DNA from: Leifsonia sp. Root1293
GTDB lineage: Bacteria; Actinomycetota; Actinomycetes; Actinomycetales; Microbacteriaceae
Assembly (NCBI RefSeq): GCF_001425325.1
Contig: NZ_LMEH01000001.1
Span: 1,454,688-1,518,687 of the forward strand
Length of the DNA: 64,000 bases
Direction of reading: 5' to 3'
Shown: positions 50,020 through 58,560 of the stretch, piece after piece
Position numbering within the stretch: the stretch's first letter is position 1
How the letters are laid out: every line of letters begins with the position of its first letter
Position numbers and translations under genes: made by a program
Notes under the pieces: generated by a model
The model's database searches: none
Seen by the model: only the letters and a program-made list of their open reading frames with translations
What the model was told of the DNA's origin: nothing

Positions 50020-50968
50020 GGGCTGTCCCCTTCAGACGCTGGTTCTTGTACTCGACGAGGTTCATGCCGATGACGATCTTGCCGACGGCCTCGCGGCGGT
50101 CGAGCCTCCTGTAGGCATCCCCGACGTCGTCGAGGGAGAAGACGTCGGCGATCGGCATCCGCACGGCGTGCTGCTCCATGAGCTCGGCGACGACGAGGAG
50201 TTCGCGCAGGCTGCCCGCCGTGGCGCGCTGCACGCCGTAGTCGTCGACGGCGCCCCAGTCGAGCACCGTGCTGATGCGCCCGGTCGGAACGCCCAGCTCC
50301 ACGGCTGTCTCGACACCGTCACCGCCGAAGAAGTCGATGAAGGCGTCGACCCCGTCGGGCGCGAGGGCTCGGATGCGGCTCGTCAGGTCGGGGCCGTAGT
50401 CGACGGGCGTCGCGCCGATCTGGCGCAGGTAGTCGGCGTTCCGCGGCGCTGCCGTCCCGATGACGCGAGCCCCGCGGCGTACCGCGAGCTGCACGACCAG
50501 GCACCCGACCCCGCCTGCCGCCGACGTCACGACGAGCGTGTCGCCGCGCCCGACCGCGGTGTCCTGCAGGGCGTCGAGAGCCGTGGTTCCTGCGACGTAG
50601 AGGCTGCCCGCGATCTCCCAGGCCACGCTGTGCGGCTTGTGCGCGAGCTGAGCGGCTGGCACGACCACGTGGGTGGCGTGCGATCCGCGTGCCACGTATC
50701 CCATCACCTCGTCGTTGACGCTGAAGTCGGTGACGCCGGGTCCGACGCCGACGACGATGCCCGCGAGATCCCGGCCCTGCCCTTCTGGGAACACGACGGG
50801 CCAGCGATCAGGAGACACCCCTGACCTGATGGCGCTCTCCACGGGATTGGTGCCGGCCGCGACGACCTGCACGAGAACCTCGCCGGCCTCGGGGACGGGC
50901 ATCTCGATGTCGACGACCTCGAGAACCTCCGGTCCGCCGAACTCTGAGAAACGAACTGCTCGCGCCAT
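49877..50968 (-). CDS. NADPH-dependent quinone oxidoreductase-like (zinc-free MDR) protein with extended C-terminus
   Basis: This 363-residue medium-chain reductase begins ARAVRFSEFGGPEVLEVVDIE and has TSAAGGVGCLVVQLAVRRGARVIG, the NADPH fold. The zinc ligands of alcohol dehydrogenases are absent, as in quinone oxidoreductases. The family normally ends soon after GKIVIGMN; here about 50 more residues follow. They lie antisense to the AI-2E gene end and look unlike a conserved domain. The substrate is probably a quinone or enone. The gene stands alone. Confidence 0.83.
   Translation of the reverse strand: MARAVRFSEFGGPEVLEVVDIEMPVPEAGEVLVQVVAAGTNPVESAIRSGVSPDRWPVVFPEGQGRDLAGIVVGVGPGVTDFSVNDEVMGYVARGSHATHVVVPAAQLAHKPHSVAWEIAGSLYVAGTTALDALQDTAVGRGDTLVVTSAAGGVGCLVVQLAVRRGARVIGTAAPRNADYLRQIGATPVDYGPDLTSRIRALAPDGVDAFIDFFGGDGVETAVELGVPTGRISTVLDWGAVDDYGVQRATAGSLRELLVVAELMEQHAVRMPIADVFSLDDVGDAYRRLDRREAVGKIVIGMNLVEYKNQRLKGTALKEQDATLGVPTPHPPTESVEVLPPVFGHRRGFVPIRRGDPRPAAGV
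49929..49950. terminator. 9-bp perfect hairpin in the overlap of the two convergent genes
   Basis: CTCCGGTGT, loop CCGA, ACACCGGAG. It lies inside the coding overlap and may end transcripts from either side, or be chance. Confidence 0.4.
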
Positions 50969-51052
50969 TGCGCACCTCCGCTGATCCAGGTGGTGGTTCA
51001 CCTCAAGAGTGCGCCTCCCCCGCTGGGAATGGCCGGTGAGTCACTAACCTGG

Positions 51053-51868
51053 TTAGCGAGCTGCGAGAGCACCCTCGTAGAGCTCGCGCTTCCCGAGGCC
51101 CGTCGAGAGGGCGACGGATGCCGTCGCGTCCTTCATCCGCTCTCCACCGGCGACCAGCGCCTGGACCTGACGGATGCCGTCCTCGAGACTGTGCACCCGT
51201 TTCGGCGCACCGGCCACGACGATGCAGATCTCCCCCTTCACTCCGTCGGCTGCCCACGCGGCGAGCTCCGAGGCCGATCCGCGACGGACCTCCTCGTAGA
51301 ACTTGGTGAGCTCACGGCACACGACGACGGTGCGGTCGTCTCCGAACACGGCCGCGAGGTCGGTGAGGGCTGCGGCCAGTCGGTTCGGCGACTCGAAGAA
51401 CACCATGGTGCGGCGCTCGTCGACCAGTTCACGGAACGTCGAGGTGCGATCTCCGTGCTTGCGCGGCAGGAAGCCCTCGAAGGTGAAGCGGTCGGTCGGC
51501 AGTCCCGAGACGGCGAGCGCAGCGAGCACGGCGCTCGGACCGGGGATGACAGTGACCTGCACGCCGGCCGCTGCCGCGGTCTCGACGAGATGGAATCCGG
51601 GATCCGAGACCGTCGGCATGCCTGCATCGCTCAGCACGAGCAGGTCGGCCTCGCGGCCGAGCTCGACGAGCTCAGCCGCCTTCAGGCGCTCGTTGTGGTC
51701 GTGCAGCGGGATGAGGCGCGGTCTGTTCTCGATGTGCAGTGCCGCCAGCAGTCGCTGCGTGACGCGGGTGTCCTCGGCGGCGATCACCTGGGCGGTTGCG
51801 AGGGCCTCGATGAGCCTGGCCGACGCGTCACCGAGATTGCCGATGGGAGTTCCGGCCAGGATGATCAT
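51053..51868 (-). CDS. rsmI: 16S rRNA (cytidine(1402)-2'-O)-methyltransferase RsmI
   Basis: This 271-residue SAM-dependent enzyme is of the tetrapyrrole methylase fold. It has the N-terminal IILAGTPIGNLGDAS, AAEDTRVTQRLL, LSDAGMPTVSDPG, FEGFLPRK and FFESPNR, all RsmI blocks. It methylates C1402 in the ribosomal P site. The ATG at 51868 starts at the conserved MIILAGTP. It is divergent from the O-mannosyltransferase gene. Confidence 0.95.
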   Translation of the reverse strand: MIILAGTPIGNLGDASARLIEALATAQVIAAEDTRVTQRLLAALHIENRPRLIPLHDHNERLKAAELVELGREADLLVLSDAGMPTVSDPGFHLVETAAAAGVQVTVIPGPSAVLAALAVSGLPTDRFTFEGFLPRKHGDRTSTFRELVDERRTMVFFESPNRLAAALTDLAAVFGDDRTVVVCRELTKFYEEVRRGSASELAAWAADGVKGEICIVVAGAPKRVHSLEDGIRQVQALVAGGERMKDATASVALSTGLGKRELYEGALAAR

Positions 51869-51917
51869 GCCCCCAGTCTCTCGCACCCCCGGTGTCTGCG
51901 GCGCCGCCGCGCTCGTT

Positions 51918-51923
51918 TAGCAT
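51918..51923 (+). promoter_or_regulatory. -10 hexamer TAGCAT, leaderless O-mannosyltransferase promoter
   Basis: TAGCAT lies 6 nt before the ATG at 51930. Confidence 0.6.
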
Positions 51924-51929
51924 TGCGCC

Positions 51930-53633
51930 ATGAGTGTCGACGCCCCGAGACCCGCCATGGACGACCTCATCGACGGCTCCGCCGGCGTGCAGGACACCGG
52001 TGAGGTCGATGTGCAGGACACCGACGAGGTCGACGCCGTGGAGCGCGACGAGCGGGAACTCGAGCGCGGCACGCGCCTCGACGCCTGGTGGGCGCGCGTG
52101 CTCTCCACCCCCGCACGACTGCGCCTCTGGTACTGGGGCGGTCCGCTCGCGGTGACCCTGCTGGCGGCGGTGCTGCGGCTCTGGAACCTCGGCCACCCGC
52201 ACAGCCTCGTCTTCGACGAGACCTTCTACGTGAAGGACGCGTACACGCTGCTGCGCAACGGCGTCGAGAGCACCTGGCCCGATGACGCCGACGCGCAGTT
52301 CAACGCGGGCAACACCGACATCTACAATCCCGACGGCTCCTACGTGGTGCATCCGCCGCTCGGCAAGTGGATCATCGCCCTGGGACTGGCGGTCTTCGGC
52401 GCCGGCGACAGCTTCGGCTGGCGCATCGGCACCGCGGTCGTCGGCATCCTCGCCGTGTTCCTCATCACCGTCATCGCGCGCCGGCTGTTCCGCGGCTCCA
52501 CCCTGATCGGCGTGATCGCCGGGTTCCTGTTCGCGATCGACGGCCACGCGATCGTCATGTCGCGGGTGGCCATCCTCGACAACTCGATCATGTTCTTCGC
52601 CCTGCTCGGCTTCGGCGCCATCCTGCTCGACCGGGGGTGGAACGAGAACCGGCTGGCCGCCTGGATGCAGCGGAAGCGCGAGAGCACCGGGAACCCCGAC
52701 ACCGGCAGCTGGGGCCCAGCCCTCTGGTGGCGACCCTGGCTGCTGGCCGCTGGCCTCGCCTTCGGCCTGGCCGCCAGCGTCAAATGGTCTGGTCTCTACT
52801 TCCTGGCCGGCTTCGGCCTCTACGTGATCGTGGTCGACATGCTGGCCCGACGGCGCGCCGGCGTCGCCTTCTGGGCGACCAGCGCTGTGCTCAAGCAGGG
52901 TCCGGTGTCGTTCCTGCTCATGGTCCCCGTGGCCGTCGTCACCTACTTCGTCGCCTGGACCGGCTGGTTCGTCACGGCCACCGGCTACTACAGGAACTGG
53001 GCGGACGAGCCGGGCAACGCCTGGACCGGCGCCCTGGCCTGGGTTCCCCGCTCGCTGCAGAGCTTCTGGCACTACGAGGCGGCCGCCTATCAGTGGAACA
53101 TCTCGCTGGCCACGCCGCATCCGTACCAGGCCAATCCCTTCACCTGGTTGTTCATGATCCGACCGACGAGCATGTACTACCTCGGCACCACCTCGGAGAA
53201 CGGATGCCCCACCGACGCGTGCTCTGATGCCATCACGTCGATCGGCAACCCGATCATCTGGTGGGCGGCGACCGCTGCCGTGCTCTACCTCGTCTACAGG
53301 CTCGCTCGCTACCGCGAGTGGCGCGTCGGACTGATCCTCATGGGCATCGCCGCCGGATACCTGCCCTGGCTGCTCTACTCCGGGCGCACCGTGTTCCAGT
53401 TCTACACGATCGCGTTCGAGCCCTACCTGATCCTCGCCTTGACGGCGGTGCTGGCGCTCATCCTCGGTCGACGGGACGACCCGACCTGGCGACGACAGCG
53501 CGGCATCGGCGTCGTGGCGGCGTTCCTCGGCGTCGCCGTACTGGTGTCGATCTTCTTCTGGCCGCTGTGGACCGGCGAGCGCATACCGTTCTGGTACTGG
53601 CAGCTGCACATCTGGCTGCCGAGCTGGCGCTAG
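51930..53633 (+). CDS. Protein O-mannosyltransferase (PMT, GT39)
   Basis: This 567-residue polytopic enzyme transfers mannose from polyprenyl phosphate mannose to secreted proteins. An acidic N-terminal tail precedes the first span. The catalytic acidic pair sits in PHSLVFDETFYVKDAYTLL. Further blocks are VVHPPLGKWIIALG and the four-span C-terminal PMT_4TMC domain (WRVGLILMGIAAGYLPWLLY, then YTIAFEPYLILALT). This matches the actinobacterial Rv1002c-like enzyme, whose gene is often divergent from rsmI as here. Confidence 0.94.
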   Translation: MSVDAPRPAMDDLIDGSAGVQDTGEVDVQDTDEVDAVERDERELERGTRLDAWWARVLSTPARLRLWYWGGPLAVTLLAAVLRLWNLGHPHSLVFDETFYVKDAYTLLRNGVESTWPDDADAQFNAGNTDIYNPDGSYVVHPPLGKWIIALGLAVFGAGDSFGWRIGTAVVGILAVFLITVIARRLFRGSTLIGVIAGFLFAIDGHAIVMSRVAILDNSIMFFALLGFGAILLDRGWNENRLAAWMQRKRESTGNPDTGSWGPALWWRPWLLAAGLAFGLAASVKWSGLYFLAGFGLYVIVVDMLARRRAGVAFWATSAVLKQGPVSFLLMVPVAVVTYFVAWTGWFVTATGYYRNWADEPGNAWTGALAWVPRSLQSFWHYEAAAYQWNISLATPHPYQANPFTWLFMIRPTSMYYLGTTSENGCPTDACSDAITSIGNPIIWWAATAAVLYLVYRLARYREWRVGLILMGIAAGYLPWLLYSGRTVFQFYTIAFEPYLILALTAVLALILGRRDDPTWRRQRGIGVVAAFLGVAVLVSIFFWPLWTGERIPFWYWQLHIWLPSWR

Positions 53634-53634
53634 C

Positions 53635-54621
53635 GTGGTCGCCCGCCTGCTGCCCGGCCTGTCCATCGCCGGAGCGGCCGCTCTTCTGGCGTGGGGCGTG
53701 CACGCGCTCCTGCCCGCCCTCCCGCTGCTGACGGCATCCGTGGCGCTCGGAATCCTGGTCGGGCAACTGCCGGCGTTCCGCGCGGCGCTCGACGGTACCC
53801 TCGCGCCCGGCCTCAAGGTCGCGGCGCGTCGCCTGCTCCGCATCGGAATCGTGCTGCTCGGCCTCAAACTCAGCCTCGGGGACATCGCCGGGCTCGGGGC
53901 CATCACCATCGCGACGACGGTTCTCATCGTCGTCCTGACCTTCCTCGGCACCCTCTGGCTCGGACGCGCGCTCGGACTGCCCGGCCACCAGCCGCTGCTG
54001 GTCGCCAGCGGCTTCTCCATCTGCGGGGCATCGGCCATCGGCGCCATGGGGGGCGTCGTCAAGGCCCGCGACGACGAACAGGCCACCCCCATCGCTCTGG
54101 TGACGCTGTGCGGAACCCTCGCCATCGCCGTGCTCCCGGCCCTGTGGCATCCGCTCGGACTCAGCGACCTGCAGTTCGGACACTGGGTCGGTGCCGGGGT
54201 GCACGATGTCGGCCAGGTCGTCGCCACAGCGCAGATCGCCGGCCCCGCCGCGCTCGCGGTCGCGGTGGTCGTGAAGCTCACCCGGGTGCTCCTGCTCGCC
54301 CCCATGGTCGCCGTCACCGCCGTCGTCGAGCGTCGACGCACCGCCGAGGCATCCGGACCGCGTCCGGCGGTCGTACCGCTCTTCATCGTGGGGTTCCTCG
54401 CGGCCGTGCTGGCGAACTCGTTCCTGACGATTCCGGATGCCGTCCTCGGAGCCGCCGACGTCGTGCAGACGGCGCTCCTGGCCATGGCGCTGTTCGCGCT
54501 CGGAGCGTCCATCCGCATCGCCACCCTGGCCAGGACGGGATGGCGTGCCCTGGTGGTCGGACTGACCTCGTGGGGGCTCATCGCCGGGCTCGCCTACGGA
54601 GCCGTTCTGCTGCCGTCATGA
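53635..54621 (+). CDS. YeiH/UPF0324 family putative sulfate exporter
   Basis: This 328-residue membrane protein has about ten spans. It has the family core GIVLLGLKLSLGDIAGLG, ASGFSICGASAIGAMGGV, then GAGVHDVGQVVATAQIAG. The family (PF03601) is named a putative sulfate exporter, but transport has not been shown for most members. The GTG start is 1 nt after the mannosyltransferase TAG, so it is translationally coupled. A 190-nt gap follows before the desaturase. Confidence 0.87.
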   Translation: MVARLLPGLSIAGAAALLAWGVHALLPALPLLTASVALGILVGQLPAFRAALDGTLAPGLKVAARRLLRIGIVLLGLKLSLGDIAGLGAITIATTVLIVVLTFLGTLWLGRALGLPGHQPLLVASGFSICGASAIGAMGGVVKARDDEQATPIALVTLCGTLAIAVLPALWHPLGLSDLQFGHWVGAGVHDVGQVVATAQIAGPAALAVAVVVKLTRVLLLAPMVAVTAVVERRRTAEASGPRPAVVPLFIVGFLAAVLANSFLTIPDAVLGAADVVQTALLAMALFALGASIRIATLARTGWRALVVGLTSWGLIAGLAYGAVLLPS

Positions 54622-54811
54622 CCCATGCCGGAAGGGCTCTTCTATCAAGTGACATATGCTCGCCACGGCATGTGATCCGCTGAAATAACCGGCCAATACC
54701 CAGCCTTCTCCCCTACGCTGAACAGCATCCGATCGCCGGTGATCCACCCGCGATGCGCGGCACCTGCCTCATCAATTCGACTGGGAAGTCACACCGATCG
54801 AAGGCAGTGAT

Positions 54812-55918
54812 GTGTCAGAAGTAATCGCCGCACCCTCCTCCGGGGTCCGGATCATCCGCACGAAGCCCGGCGGAGACCGCTCCAACCCGACCACCGAGTA
54901 CTCGGCCCTGCTGCATACCGTGCGCAACCTCGGACTCCTGCGTCGTCGCACCGGCTTCTACTGGATGGTCTTCGGCATCCTGCTCGCCGCTCTGGGCGGC
55001 GCCGTCACCGGCTTCATCCTTCTCGGCGACACGTGGTACCAGTTGCTCATGGCCGGTGCCCTCGGCATCATCCTCACGCAGTTCGCGTTCCTCGCCCACG
55101 AGGCATCCCACCGCCAGGTGTTCGAGTCCGGCAAGGCGAACGACACGGCCGGCCGCATCCTCGCGAACGCCTTCGTCGGCATCAGCTACTCGTGGTGGAT
55201 GACCAAGCACTCGCGTCACCACGCCAACCCGAATGTCGTGGGCAAGGACCCCGACATCGACAACGACTTCATCGTCTTCCAGCCGGCCGAGGCCGCCAAG
55301 GTGGGCCGTCTGCAGGCCCTCGTCACGCGCAAGCAGGGCTGGTTCTTCTTCCCGCTCCTCATGCTCGAGGGCCTGAACCTCCACTTCCACGGACTGCGCA
55401 CGGTCATGGGCCGCGGCAAGGTCGACAAGCGCTGGGTCGAGATCTCGATGATCGTCACCCGCCTGGCCGCCTACGTCGCCGTCATCTTCTTCTTCCTGCC
55501 GCTCGGCATGGCCTTCGCCTTCATCGGTGTGCAGCTCGCCGTCTTCGGCGTCTACATGGGTGCCTCCTTCGCCCCCAACCACAAGGGCATGCCGCAGCTC
55601 GCCCACGACAGCAAGGTCGACTTCCTGCGTCGTCAGGTGCTCACCTCACGCAACATCCGCGGTGACTGGCGCATGCTCACCTTCATGGGTGGCCTGAACT
55701 ACCAGATCGAGCACCACCTGTTCCCGAACATGCCCCGCCCGCACCTCGCGAAGGCCGGCGAGATCGTGCGCGAGTACTGCCGCGACCACAACATCCTCTA
55801 CACCGAGACCGGTCTGGTGCAGAGCTACGCCATCGTCGTCGACTACCTGAACAAGGTCGGGCTCGCCGCTCGCGACCCCTTCGACTGCCCGATGACGGCG
55901 CGCTTCCGCACGCACTAG
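54812..55918 (+). CDS. Fatty acid desaturase (membrane, three His boxes)
   Basis: This 368-residue membrane desaturase has His boxes HEASH (96-100), HSRHH (133-137) and QIEHH near residue 300, with hydrophobic pairs between them. QIEHH in the third box is the variant seen in front-end and DesA3-type enzymes. It introduces a double bond into acyl chains to keep membranes fluid. The GTG start has GAAGG upstream. The leader is fairly AT-rich; TACGCT at about 54714 may be the -10, giving a leader of some 90 nt. Confidence 0.9.
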   Translation: MSEVIAAPSSGVRIIRTKPGGDRSNPTTEYSALLHTVRNLGLLRRRTGFYWMVFGILLAALGGAVTGFILLGDTWYQLLMAGALGIILTQFAFLAHEASHRQVFESGKANDTAGRILANAFVGISYSWWMTKHSRHHANPNVVGKDPDIDNDFIVFQPAEAAKVGRLQALVTRKQGWFFFPLLMLEGLNLHFHGLRTVMGRGKVDKRWVEISMIVTRLAAYVAVIFFFLPLGMAFAFIGVQLAVFGVYMGASFAPNHKGMPQLAHDSKVDFLRRQVLTSRNIRGDWRMLTFMGGLNYQIEHHLFPNMPRPHLAKAGEIVREYCRDHNILYTETGLVQSYAIVVDYLNKVGLAARDPFDCPMTARFRTH

Positions 55919-55937
55919 CTCGGCGCGACCTGACGAC

Positions 55938-55981
55938 AGGCCGGATCGGTTCGTTCCCTCGGGAACAGGCCGATCCGGCCT
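55938..55981. terminator. Strong hairpin after the desaturase
   Basis: AGGCCGGATCGG (55938-55949) pairs with CCGATCCGGCCT (55970-55981), with an inner GTTCC/GGAAC stem. TGTTCTCGTT follows. It can end the desaturase and gdx transcripts. Confidence 0.8.
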
Positions 55982-56024
55982 GTTCTCGTTGATCCGGCCT
56001 GCTCTCCGCACCCGGCCTGTTCTC
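55975..56024. repeat. Three direct repeats of CCGGCCTGTTCTC
   Basis: CCGGCCTGYTCTC occurs at 55975-55987, 55994-56006 and 56012-56024, with periods of 19 and 18 nt. It begins inside the 3' arm of the hairpin. Its function is not clear. Confidence 0.6.
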
Positions 56025-56040
56025 CTCCGGCCGGCTGGGC

Positions 56041-56358
56041 TCAGTGGTCGACCAGCTTCAGCCCGACGACGCAGCCGACGAGCCCGATGATGAGCGCGAG
56101 CTTCACCCACGAGACCGAGGTGTCGCCCGAGATCATCGACCACCCCACGGTGAGGGCGGCTCCGATGCCGACCCAGACGGCGTAGGCCGTTCCGATGGGG
56201 ATGCTGCGCATGGCCAGGGCGAGTCCACCCATGCTGGCGACGAGCGAGACACCGAAGACGACGGACGGCCAGAGCTTCGTGAAGCCCTCGGATCTGCCGA
56301 GGGCCGTTGCCCAGACGGCTTCGAGGACGCCCGAGACGATGAGAACGATCCATGCCAT
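56041..56358 (-). CDS. gdx: Guanidinium exporter (SMR family, Gdx/SugE)
   Basis: This 105-residue four-span SMR protein has the membrane Glu in SGVLEAVWATALG, SIPIGTAYAVWVGIGA in span 3 and GLKL at the end. The pattern fits the Gdx (SugE) subtype, which exports guanidinium with protons, better than EmrE. A guanidine-III riboswitch directly upstream supports this. The ribosome site AGGAG (56369-56373) lies 2 nt past the riboswitch. A terminator follows. Confidence 0.93.
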   Translation of the reverse strand: MAWIVLIVSGVLEAVWATALGRSEGFTKLWPSVVFGVSLVASMGGLALAMRSIPIGTAYAVWVGIGAALTVGWSMISGDTSVSWVKLALIIGLVGCVVGLKLVDH

Positions 56359-56375
56359 GACTGATCCACTCCTGT

Positions 56376-56416
56376 GGCCAGTCTTGTCGCGCTCCGGGTA
56401 CTGATCCCTCGTCCGG
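56376..56416 (-). promoter_or_regulatory. Guanidine-III riboswitch
   Basis: The 41-nt element reads CCGGACGAGG, a variable 6-nt segment, GTACCCGG, a 5-nt segment, GACAAGAC and TGGCC. These blocks and the length match the guanidine-III (mini-ykkC/ykkC-III) pseudoknot from actinobacteria. CCGG pairs with CCGG. TCAGT pairs with ACTGG, replacing the GC pairs of the Thermobifida version, so the pseudoknot is kept by compensating changes. The ribosome site is 2 nt from its 3' end, so control is probably at translation. Confidence 0.9.
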
Positions 56417-56462
56417 GGTCGCGTGCTCTGCGACCTCGTCTCAGGCTAGCAACGGTGCCTGA

Positions 56463-56759
56463 TCAGGCTCTGTGCACCTCGGCGAAGTGCTCGACCACCG
56501 GGAACGGGTCGTAGAACGGATGCAGCAGCTGCGCCCACCGACCGTATGCCTCCGAGCCGCGGAAGCCGACCTCGTGCGCCTCCACCGAATCCCAGTGCAC
56601 GAGCAGCAGGTACGAGCTGGGCGACTCGACCCCGCGCGACAACGACAGCCTCTGGAAGCCCGGCATCCGTTCGATGATGGTGCGCGCCTCGGCGAACGCG
56701 GACTCGAACTCGCTCTCGCGCCCGGGCCGCACGGGCAGTACGACGTGCTCGAGGATCAT
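56463..56759 (-). CDS. Antibiotic biosynthesis monooxygenase (ABM) domain protein
   Basis: This 98-residue ferredoxin-like dimer protein of the ABM family has EHVVLPVRPGRESEFESAF, MPGFQRLSLSRG, YLLLVHWDSVEAHE and a C-terminal HFAEVH. Members range from small oxygenases to heme-degrading enzymes; none can be chosen here. The ATG overlaps the rhodanese stop by 4 nt, so the two are made together. Confidence 0.85.
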   Translation of the reverse strand: MILEHVVLPVRPGRESEFESAFAEARTIIERMPGFQRLSLSRGVESPSSYLLLVHWDSVEAHEVGFRGSEAYGRWAQLLHPFYDPFPVVEHFAEVHRA

Positions 56760-57067
56760 GCGACCGGTCCGCGCTCGACGGCCAGGCCGGCACGTTCCCA
56801 TCCGACGATGCCGCCGTCGACGTTCACGACGTCGTAGCCGCGCTGGTCGAGGTAGTTCGCCACCTGGGAGCTTCGACCTCCGACCGCGCACAGGACGTAG
56901 ACCGTCTCATCGAGCGGAACCTCCTGGAGTCGCTCCATGAACGCGCTCATCGGGATGTTGACCGACCCGGCGATGCGCACGGCCGCCACCTCGTCCACCT
57001 CGCGCACGTCGATGATCGAGCCGACGGTGTCGAGGGCGGAGAGCTCGGCCGGAGTGATGGATTGCAT
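56756..57067 (-). CDS. Single-domain rhodanese-like protein
   Basis: This 103-residue protein has the rhodanese fold, starting ITPAELSALDTVGSIIDVRE, with the active Cys60 in VYVLCAVGGRSSQVA. It moves sulfane sulfur to acceptors such as cyanide or thiols. TAGATT is 6 nt before the ATG. It is coupled with an ABM protein, and O-acetylhomoserine sulfhydrylase lies 1.5 kb away. Confidence 0.9.
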   Translation of the reverse strand: MQSITPAELSALDTVGSIIDVREVDEVAAVRIAGSVNIPMSAFMERLQEVPLDETVYVLCAVGGRSSQVANYLDQRGYDVVNVDGGIVGWERAGLAVERGPVA

Positions 57068-57073
57068 GGATCG

Positions 57074-57079
57074 AATCTA
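57074..57079 (-). promoter_or_regulatory. -10 hexamer TAGATT, leaderless rhodanese-ABM promoter
   Basis: TAGATT lies 6 nt before the rhodanese ATG. Confidence 0.6.
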
Positions 57080-57134
57080 CCCGCGCCGCGAGCCGTCATC
57101 CGCCGGGGTCGACCCCACACCGCCCGCCGGAGCG

Positions 57135-58484
57135 CTACAGCGTCGGCGTGCGGGCGTCGTAGGCGCGGAAGCTCGGGGTCAGCCGAAGCAGCACGCCGAT
57201 GAGCGCCATGATGAGCAGACCGCCGAGCACGGGCGGGAACCACAGAGCCACCAGCGACGCGAGGATGCCGGCATAGAGGTCGCCGATGCGTGGTCCCCCT
57301 GTCACGACGACGGTGAAGACGCCCTGCAGGCGCCCGCGCATCTCGTCGGGCGCTGCCGTGAGGAGGATGGTCGAACGGAAGATGGCGCTGACCTCGTCGG
57401 ATGCGCCGGTGCCGGCGAGCGCCACACCGGCGATGGCGAGTGCCACCCAGTTCACCTGCGACAGATCGGGGCCGACGGGGCCGAACCAGCCCGTCTGCAT
57501 CGCAGCGATCACGAGGCCGAACAGAAGGATGAAGGCTCCGTAGACCGTGATCGCCCGCCCGATGGCCACGCCGTACCGGTGCACGTGGGCCACGGGTCCG
57601 CTGAACAGCCCGGTCGCGAAGGTGCCGACGGCGGCGGCGGCCGTGAGGATGCCGACGGTCACAGGTCCTCCGCCGATCACCACCGCTCCGACGGCAGGCA
57701 ACAGCACGAACGGTCGGCCGAACGACATCGCCACGATGTCGACGAGGAAGCTCATCCTGATGTTCGGCGCCCGCCGCAGGAACGCGTAGCCGTCGCGCAG
57801 CGACTGCAGGCCCGGCCGCACGGTCTGGGTGAGGGGCAGGAGCTTCGGCAGCGACAGGATGCCGAGGAACCCGGCCGTGAACAGGACGGCGTCGACGGCG
57901 AAGGTGATCGGGAACCCGGCCACGGCGACGAGCACTCCGGCGAGCGCGGGACCGAGCGTCAGCTGGAGCCCGGACGAGATGCCGTTGAGGGCGCTGGCGC
58001 GCGACACCAGGTGCTCCGGCAGGATGCGCGGGTAGACCGAGAACCGCGTCGCGCTGGTGATGGTCGCCGCCACCGCGTTGAGTGTCGTGAAGACGTAGAA
58101 CGGCCAGACCTCGATCCGGGTTCCGGATGCCGCGAGCACAGCATCCGTCGCCGACAGCGCGACGAGGGCGATCGTCGCGATCCACCCGGCAACGGCCGAC
58201 ACGATCAGCACCATGCGACGGTCGAAGGCGTCGGCGAGCATGCCGCCCCAGAGGCCGGCCACGATCATCGGGAGCAGCGCGATGCCGCCGACGAGTGCGA
58301 CGGCCAGAGTGGAGGCCGTGATGTCGTAGATCTGCAGACCGACGGCCACGATGGTGAGCTGGGCTCCGATGCCGGACACCGCGGCTCCGATCCACAGCCT
58401 GGCGAAGGCGGGAGACTCCTTCAGGGGTGCGAGGTCGACGAAGCGACGTCGCTGGGCGGCTGGGGCGTGTTCTGGCGCGGTCAC
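57135..58484 (-). CDS. MFS transporter (EntS/TetV-like)
   Basis: This 449-residue transporter of about 12 spans has the loop GGMLADAFDRRMVLIVS after span 2. TSATRFSVYPRILPEHLVSRASALNG follows in the centre, a hallmark of the MFS_3 (EntS-like) exporters. Such proteins export siderophores, drugs or macrolides. The GTG at 58484 has TACGAT 8 nt upstream. It stands alone, divergent from the sulfhydrylase. Confidence 0.87.
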   Translation of the reverse strand: MTAPEHAPAAQRRRFVDLAPLKESPAFARLWIGAAVSGIGAQLTIVAVGLQIYDITASTLAVALVGGIALLPMIVAGLWGGMLADAFDRRMVLIVSAVAGWIATIALVALSATDAVLAASGTRIEVWPFYVFTTLNAVAATITSATRFSVYPRILPEHLVSRASALNGISSGLQLTLGPALAGVLVAVAGFPITFAVDAVLFTAGFLGILSLPKLLPLTQTVRPGLQSLRDGYAFLRRAPNIRMSFLVDIVAMSFGRPFVLLPAVGAVVIGGGPVTVGILTAAAAVGTFATGLFSGPVAHVHRYGVAIGRAITVYGAFILLFGLVIAAMQTGWFGPVGPDLSQVNWVALAIAGVALAGTGASDEVSAIFRSTILLTAAPDEMRGRLQGVFTVVVTGGPRIGDLYAGILASLVALWFPPVLGGLLIMALIGVLLRLTPSFRAYDARTPTL

Positions 58485-58548
58485 TGCATTCGATCGTATG
58501 CGTTTCGGCGCGTTACGCCGCTCCCCATGCCCCGCCGGCCGGCACGGG

Positions 58549-58554
58549 TAGCGT
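58549..58554 (+). promoter_or_regulatory. -10 hexamer TAGCGT, leaderless sulfhydrylase promoter
   Basis: TAGCGT lies 6 nt before the ATG at 58561. Confidence 0.6.
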
Positions 58555-58560
58555 TGCCGC

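Noticed and set aside
51828-54581. A 917-codon open frame antisense to the O-mannosyltransferase and YeiH-type genes
   Set aside because: Low-complexity Arg/Ser/Pro product with no domain; the opposite strand holds clear family motifs.
56376-56455. Guanidine-II (two ACGR hairpins) before gdx
   Set aside because: Two ACGA sequences occur, but they do not sit in closed tetraloops. The guanidine-III pattern fits fully instead.
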